A stretch of 9,513 nt of DNA, from NCBI GenBank assembly GCA_021413595.1, contig JAIOQD010000338.1, forward strand, positions 1 through 9,513, given 5' to 3'. Shown piece after piece: positions 6,898 through 9,513 of the stretch (position 1 is the stretch's first letter; each line of letters begins with the position of its first letter). The notes beneath the pieces are model-generated. The model had not been told where the DNA came from, searched no databases, and was given only the letters and a program-made list of their open reading frames with translations. This DNA is from Bacteroidota bacterium (GTDB taxonomy: Bacteria; Bacteroidota; Bacteroidia; 2-12-FULL-35-15). A program made the position numbers and the translations under genes.

Positions 6898-9027
6898 TTA
6901 TTTTTTTTGATTTAATAGATTATTTATTTTTATATCCCGTCCTAATCGCTGCAAATAAGCAATTACAGCAATAATTTCCCGATCACTCACTGTTTCAATC
7001 TTATCCTTTTTCAAACCTTGTGCAATTGAATTAGCCTGAATCATCAAGTCCCTGTTTGCTATTTTATCATAATCTTTCGGATAAGGGACACCTAATTTCA
7101 TCATTGCCCTGATTTTTGCGGGAGTACTAGCTGTATCCAATGCGTCATCCAATAAAAATGAATACTCAGGCATTATTGAACCCGGAGACATCGATGTTGG
7201 ATCCATCATGTGGTTATAGTGCCACGAATCAGGGTATTTTCCGCCCACACGCGCCAAATCTGGTCCTGTGCGTTTTGATCCCCATTGAAAAGGATGGTCA
7301 TATATGAATTCTCCTGCCTTAGAGTATTCACCATAACGTTCTGTATCAAAACGTAAAGGGCGAACCATCTGTGAGTGACAAGTATAGCAACCTTCACGTA
7401 CATAAATATCTCTACCCTGTAATTCAAGAGGTTTGTAAGGTTTTACACTAGATATAGTTGGAATATTTGATTTCACTAAAAACGTTGGAACCATCTCAAG
7501 AATACCGCCAATTAAAATCACAACTAAACTAAAAAGCATTAATTGAATTGGTCTGCGTTCGATCCAACGGTGCCAATGCTCACCTTTGTGACCTCCTTCA
7601 ACCTTTGCAAGAGCAGGGGCTTCAGCTTCTTCATTTGCCAATAATGAACCGGATTTTACAGTTTTATACAGATTGTAAGTCATCAAAATAAAACCAGTTA
7701 AATACATTGTTCCACCAAGGGATCGCATAATATACATTGGACGCAATTGCGTTACAGTTTCAAGAAAGTTAGAATACTTTAAAAAACCTTCAGGAGTGAA
7801 TTCCTGCCACATTAAGTATTGCGTAAAACCAGCCCAATATAAGGGTATTGCGTAAAACAAGATTCCTAATGAACCTAACCAGAAATGCCAGTTTGCTAAT
7901 TTAAGTGAGTAAATATTGGTGCGGAATATTTTGGGGATCAACCAATATAAAATACCGAATGTTAAAAATCCATTCCATCCTAATGCTCCAACATGAACGT
8001 GCGCTACGATCCAATCTGTAAAATGAGCTACTGCGTTTACTTTTTTGAGTGCAAGTAGAGGTCCTTCTAAAGTAGCCATTCCGTATGCTGTTATAGCAAC
8101 AACCAGAAATTTCAAAACAACACTTTCACGTACTTTATCCCATGCACCGCGTAAGGTTAATAACCCATTAATCATTCCACCCCATGAAGGTGCGATCAAC
8201 ATAATAGAGAATACTGTACCAAGCGATTGAGCCCAGTCAGGTAAAGCGGTGTATAATAAATGATGCGGTCCGGCCCAAATGTATAAGAAAATTAACGCCC
8301 AAAAATGGATGATTGACAAGCGGTATGAATATACAGGTCGTTCAGCGGCTTTCGGAATAAAATAATACATCAATCCCAAATAAGGGGTGGTCAGAAAAAA
8401 TGCAACTGCATTATGCCCATACCACCATTGTACTAAAGCGTCCTGCACACCAGCATATCCTGAATAGCTTTTAAAAAGAGAAACAGGCATTTCAAATGAA
8501 TTTACAATATGCAAAACAGCCACAGTAACAAACGTTGCGATGTAAAACCAAATGGCAACGTATAAATGACGTTCTCTTCTTTTCAGAATTGTACCAAACA
8601 TGTTCCAACCAAATACAACCCAAATCAATGTAATGGCTATATCAATTGGCCATTCCAATTCCGCGTATTCCTTACCAGAAGTCATTCCAAAAGGAAGTGT
8701 AAGTACTGCGGCAACAATAATTAATTGCCAGCCCCAAAAATGGATAGTACTTAATTTATCGCTAAACATCCGGGCTTTACATAAGCGCTGTAAAGAATAA
8801 TATACACCCATAAAAATTCCATTTCCAACAAAAGCAAAAATTACTGCATTTGTATGTAAGGGTCGTAAGCGCCCAAATGAAGTTTGAGGCAATATATTTA
8901 ATGAAGGGTAAATAAGCTGTAAAGAAACCCAAAGACCTGCTAACATACCCACTAAACCCCACAAAATTGTGGCAAAAGCAAATTGTTTTACTATTTTATT
9001 GTCGTACGAAAATTTTTCTACTTCCAT
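6898..9027 (-). CDS. ccoNO: Fused cbb3-type cytochrome c oxidase subunits I and II (CcoN-CcoO)
   Basis: A 709-residue fusion. Residues 1 to about 465 are CcoN, the catalytic subunit that reduces O2 to water with proton pumping; about 485-709 are the monohaem subunit CcoO. In CcoN, His58 (RPLHTNAV) and His345 are the probable low-spin haem b ligands, His343 (VAHVHVG) the haem b3 ligand, and His205 (WWYGHNAV), His255 and His256 (AGPHHL) the CuB ligands. Tyr249, six residues before the His pair, fits the crosslinked tyrosine of C-family oxidases and rules out a NorB reductase. A charged linker (466-490) leads to the CcoO anchor helix (495-516), then REGCYTCHSQMVRPL with Cys547, Cys550 and His551, and a likely Met ligand near SIMPEY (617-622). 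The fusion is usual in Bacteroidota. It lies 22 bp after ccoS. Confidence 0.97.
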   Translation of the reverse strand: MEVEKFSYDNKIVKQFAFATILWGLVGMLAGLWVSLQLIYPSLNILPQTSFGRLRPLHTNAVIFAFVGNGIFMGVYYSLQRLCKARMFSDKLSTIHFWGWQLIIVAAVLTLPFGMTSGKEYAELEWPIDIAITLIWVVFGWNMFGTILKRRERHLYVAIWFYIATFVTVAVLHIVNSFEMPVSLFKSYSGYAGVQDALVQWWYGHNAVAFFLTTPYLGLMYYFIPKAAERPVYSYRLSIIHFWALIFLYIWAGPHHLLYTALPDWAQSLGTVFSIMLIAPSWGGMINGLLTLRGAWDKVRESVVLKFLVVAITAYGMATLEGPLLALKKVNAVAHFTDWIVAHVHVGALGWNGFLTFGILYWLIPKIFRTNIYSLKLANWHFWLGSLGILFYAIPLYWAGFTQYLMWQEFTPEGFLKYSNFLETVTQLRPMYIMRSLGGTMYLTGFILMTYNLYKTVKSGSLLANEEAEAPALAKVEGGHKGEHWHRWIERRPIQLMLFSLVVILIGGILEMVPTFLVKSNIPTISSVKPYKPLELQGRDIYVREGCYTCHSQMVRPLRFDTERYGEYSKAGEFIYDHPFQWGSKRTGPDLARVGGKYPDSWHYNHMMDPTSMSPGSIMPEYSFLLDDALDTASTPAKIRAMMKLGVPYPKDYDKIANRDLMIQANSIAQGLKKDKIETVSDREIIAVIAYLQRLGRDIKINNLLNQKK

Positions 9028-9049
9028 AATTATTTTTTGAATTTAGATT

Positions 9050-9265
9050 TTAGGGGCTTGTATTTTTATACGTTTTGCAGGTGTTTTTGGTGTTTAATAA
9101 TTCCGGCGCTCCTTTTTCAGAAACAATTGGATTTTCAAACAACATTCTAACCGAAGGTGTGTAATCATCTTCATATTGTCCGGATCTTACACTCCAAATA
9201 AAGGCGACAAGAAAGCATAATGCTATTAAAATGCTTGCTCCAATTAAGATAAACAGTACACTCAT
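9050..9265 (-). CDS. ccoS: cbb3 oxidase assembly protein CcoS
   Basis: A 71-residue single-span membrane protein of the CcoS/FixS family, needed to insert haem b and CuB into the catalytic subunit. It has an N-terminal helix (about 3-25), then the conserved RSGQYEDDYTPSVRMLFE stretch (27-44), matching the family pattern GQ[FY]DD..TP..R[MI]L. Residues after about 52 are poorly conserved and lengthen the protein slightly. It is the first gene of the oxidase operon. Its ATG follows an AT-rich leader without a Shine-Dalgarno site, about 21 bases after a -7-type promoter element. The copper ATPase gene ccoI, often next to ccoS, is not present here. Confidence 0.95.
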   Translation of the reverse strand: MSVLFILIGASILIALCFLVAFIWSVRSGQYEDDYTPSVRMLFENPIVSEKGAPELLNTKNTCKTYKNTSP

Positions 9266-9286
9266 CGTTGATAATTATTGACAGTT

Positions 9287-9294
9287 CAAAAATA
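9287..9294 (-). promoter_or_regulatory. Bacteroidota -7 element (TAnnTTTG) for the ccoS operon
   Basis: On the minus strand these bases read TATTTTTG, a full match to the Bacteroidota -7 consensus TAnnTTTG, ending 21 bases before the ccoS start codon. No TTG-type -33 element is seen about 19 bases further upstream. The lack of a -33 element together with the upstream TGA-N6-TCA sites fits an activator-dependent promoter. No transcription start has been measured. Confidence 0.6.
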
Positions 9295-9317
9295 TCGAGC
9301 ATTTTTAAAACCGATTA

Positions 9318-9329
9318 TGAGTCTTGTCA
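9318..9329. promoter_or_regulatory. Weak Crp/Fnr-type site, ccoS-proximal
   Basis: TGA-GTCTTG-TCA, centred at 9323.5, has the half-site spacing of the Crp/Fnr superfamily. The left half-site is TATGA as in the stronger neighbouring site; the right one reads TCTGA on the other strand. Its centre lies 29.5 bases upstream of the first base of the ccoS -7 element, close to class II activator geometry (about -41). A six-base match by itself could be chance; position and the neighbouring site give it weight. Confidence 0.45.
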
Positions 9330-9336
9330 GAGGGCG

Positions 9337-9354
9337 ATATGATTAAAGTCATAT
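9337..9354. promoter_or_regulatory. Crp/Fnr-type palindrome, globin-proximal
   Basis: ATATGA-TTAAAG-TCATAT is a perfect 6+6 inverted repeat with a 6-base spacer, centred at 9345.5. The TGA-N6-TCA core is shared by Crp, Fnr and DNR-type sites. The centre lies 32.5 bases upstream of the first base of the globin -7 element (roughly -43, class II-like) and 51.5 bases upstream of the ccoS -7 element (roughly -62, class I-like). The regulator itself is not in the window, and the half-site TATGA does not say which subfamily binds. Confidence 0.65.
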
Positions 9355-9377
9355 ATTATATGGAACCGGATAATTAG

Positions 9378-9385
9378 TAATTTTG
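9378..9385 (+). promoter_or_regulatory. Bacteroidota -7 element (TAnnTTTG) for the globin gene
   Basis: The bases TAATTTTG match the Bacteroidota -7 consensus fully and end 20 bases before the globin start codon. The expected -33 position (around 9355-9358) reads ATTA rather than TTTG, so an upstream activator probably compensates; the palindrome at 9337-9354 is in the right place. The prediction rests on the match and the spacing only. Confidence 0.6.
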
Positions 9386-9405
9386 AATTCTAAATAAAAA
9401 TTACA

Positions 9406-9513
9406 ATGAAAACTGACATTTTAACCAAAGAAGATATAAAGAAACTTGTAGATACCTTTTATGATAAGGTAAATAACGATGATATACTTTCACCTGTTTT
9501 TAATGAAGTAGCA
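9406..9513 (+). CDS. Group III truncated haemoglobin, 5' part only
   Basis: The first 36 residues of a protein that runs off the right edge. The translation begins MKTDILTKEDIKKLVDTFYD and continues with KVNNDDILSPVFNEVA. The pattern LV-x2-FY-x2-V-x2-DD-x-L-x-P-x-F is typical of the N-terminal helices of group III truncated globins; the haem-ligating region is outside the window. Family members bind O2 and NO. In Campylobacter jejuni the group III globin Ctb has been proposed to affect O2 supply to cbb3 oxidases. The ATG at 9406-9408 follows an A-rich leader (AAAAATTACA). The gene is divergent from ccoS across 140 bp, and the two probably share regulation. Confidence 0.85.
   Translation, partial: MKTDILTKEDIKKLVDTFYDKVNNDDILSPVFNEVA

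Noticed and set aside
7206..7427. 73-residue frame on the same strand inside the CcoO part
   Set aside because: It overlaps the strongly supported CcoO haem domain in another frame, shows no recognisable domain, and is best read as a shadow.
8777..8962. 61-residue hydrophobic frame within the CcoN N-terminal region
   Set aside because: Its hydrophobicity comes from the overlapping membrane-helix coding sequence; there is no room for an independent gene.
6898..9027. ccoN-ccoO joined in one frame as a possible sequencing or assembly error
   Set aside because: The linker at residues 466-490 is an uninterrupted charged stretch leading directly into the CcoO anchor helix, and such fusions are normal in Bacteroidota.
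6898..9027. Nitric oxide reductase (NorB) instead of an oxidase
   Set aside because: The helix VII Tyr249 six residues before the His-His pair, the fused CcoO, and the ccoS/G/H/P neighbours all identify a cbb3 oxidase.

Overview
The window looks like a chromosomal segment from an AT-rich member of the Bacteroidota, possibly near the Sphingobacteriia, Chitinophagia or Saprospiria; I cannot fix the genus. Four things point there: the oxidase has a fused ccoN-ccoO gene; starts are preceded by A-rich stretches rather than Shine-Dalgarno sequences; the two divergent promoters match the Bacteroidota -7 element TAnnTTTG; and an intergenic palindrome resembles repeats I recall from these genomes.

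Almost everything lies on the minus strand and reads from right to left. At the right is a compact cbb3-type (C-family) cytochrome c oxidase operon: ccoS (assembly), ccoNO (fused catalytic and monohaem subunits), ccoQ (59 aa, at 6712-6891), ccoP (one haem), ccoG (membrane iron-sulfur protein), ccoH/fixH, and a six-helix DsbD_2/TauE-SafE-like membrane protein with metal-binding motifs. A PLP-dependent group II-type decarboxylase follows after 11 bp and a QueD/PTPS homologue 26 bp later, so both may be co-transcribed with the oxidase. After a 223-bp gap holding a 51-bp imperfect palindrome comes hemN (oxygen-independent coproporphyrinogen III dehydrogenase), cut by the left window edge. At the far right, divergent from ccoS, is the start of a group III truncated haemoglobin gene, cut by the right edge.

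Together the genes form a low-oxygen respiration block: a high-affinity terminal oxidase with its assembly factors, an oxygen-independent haem synthesis step, and a globin that could bind O2 or NO. The 140-bp region between ccoS and the globin gene holds a -7 element for each direction and two Crp/Fnr-type sites (TGA-N6-TCA) with centres 22 bp apart, placed so that one regulator could activate both directions. This shared control region and the decarboxylase on the end of the oxidase operon are the most interesting points. I see no CRISPR array, tRNA, rRNA, insertion sequence or phage gene, and no clearly undescribed system.
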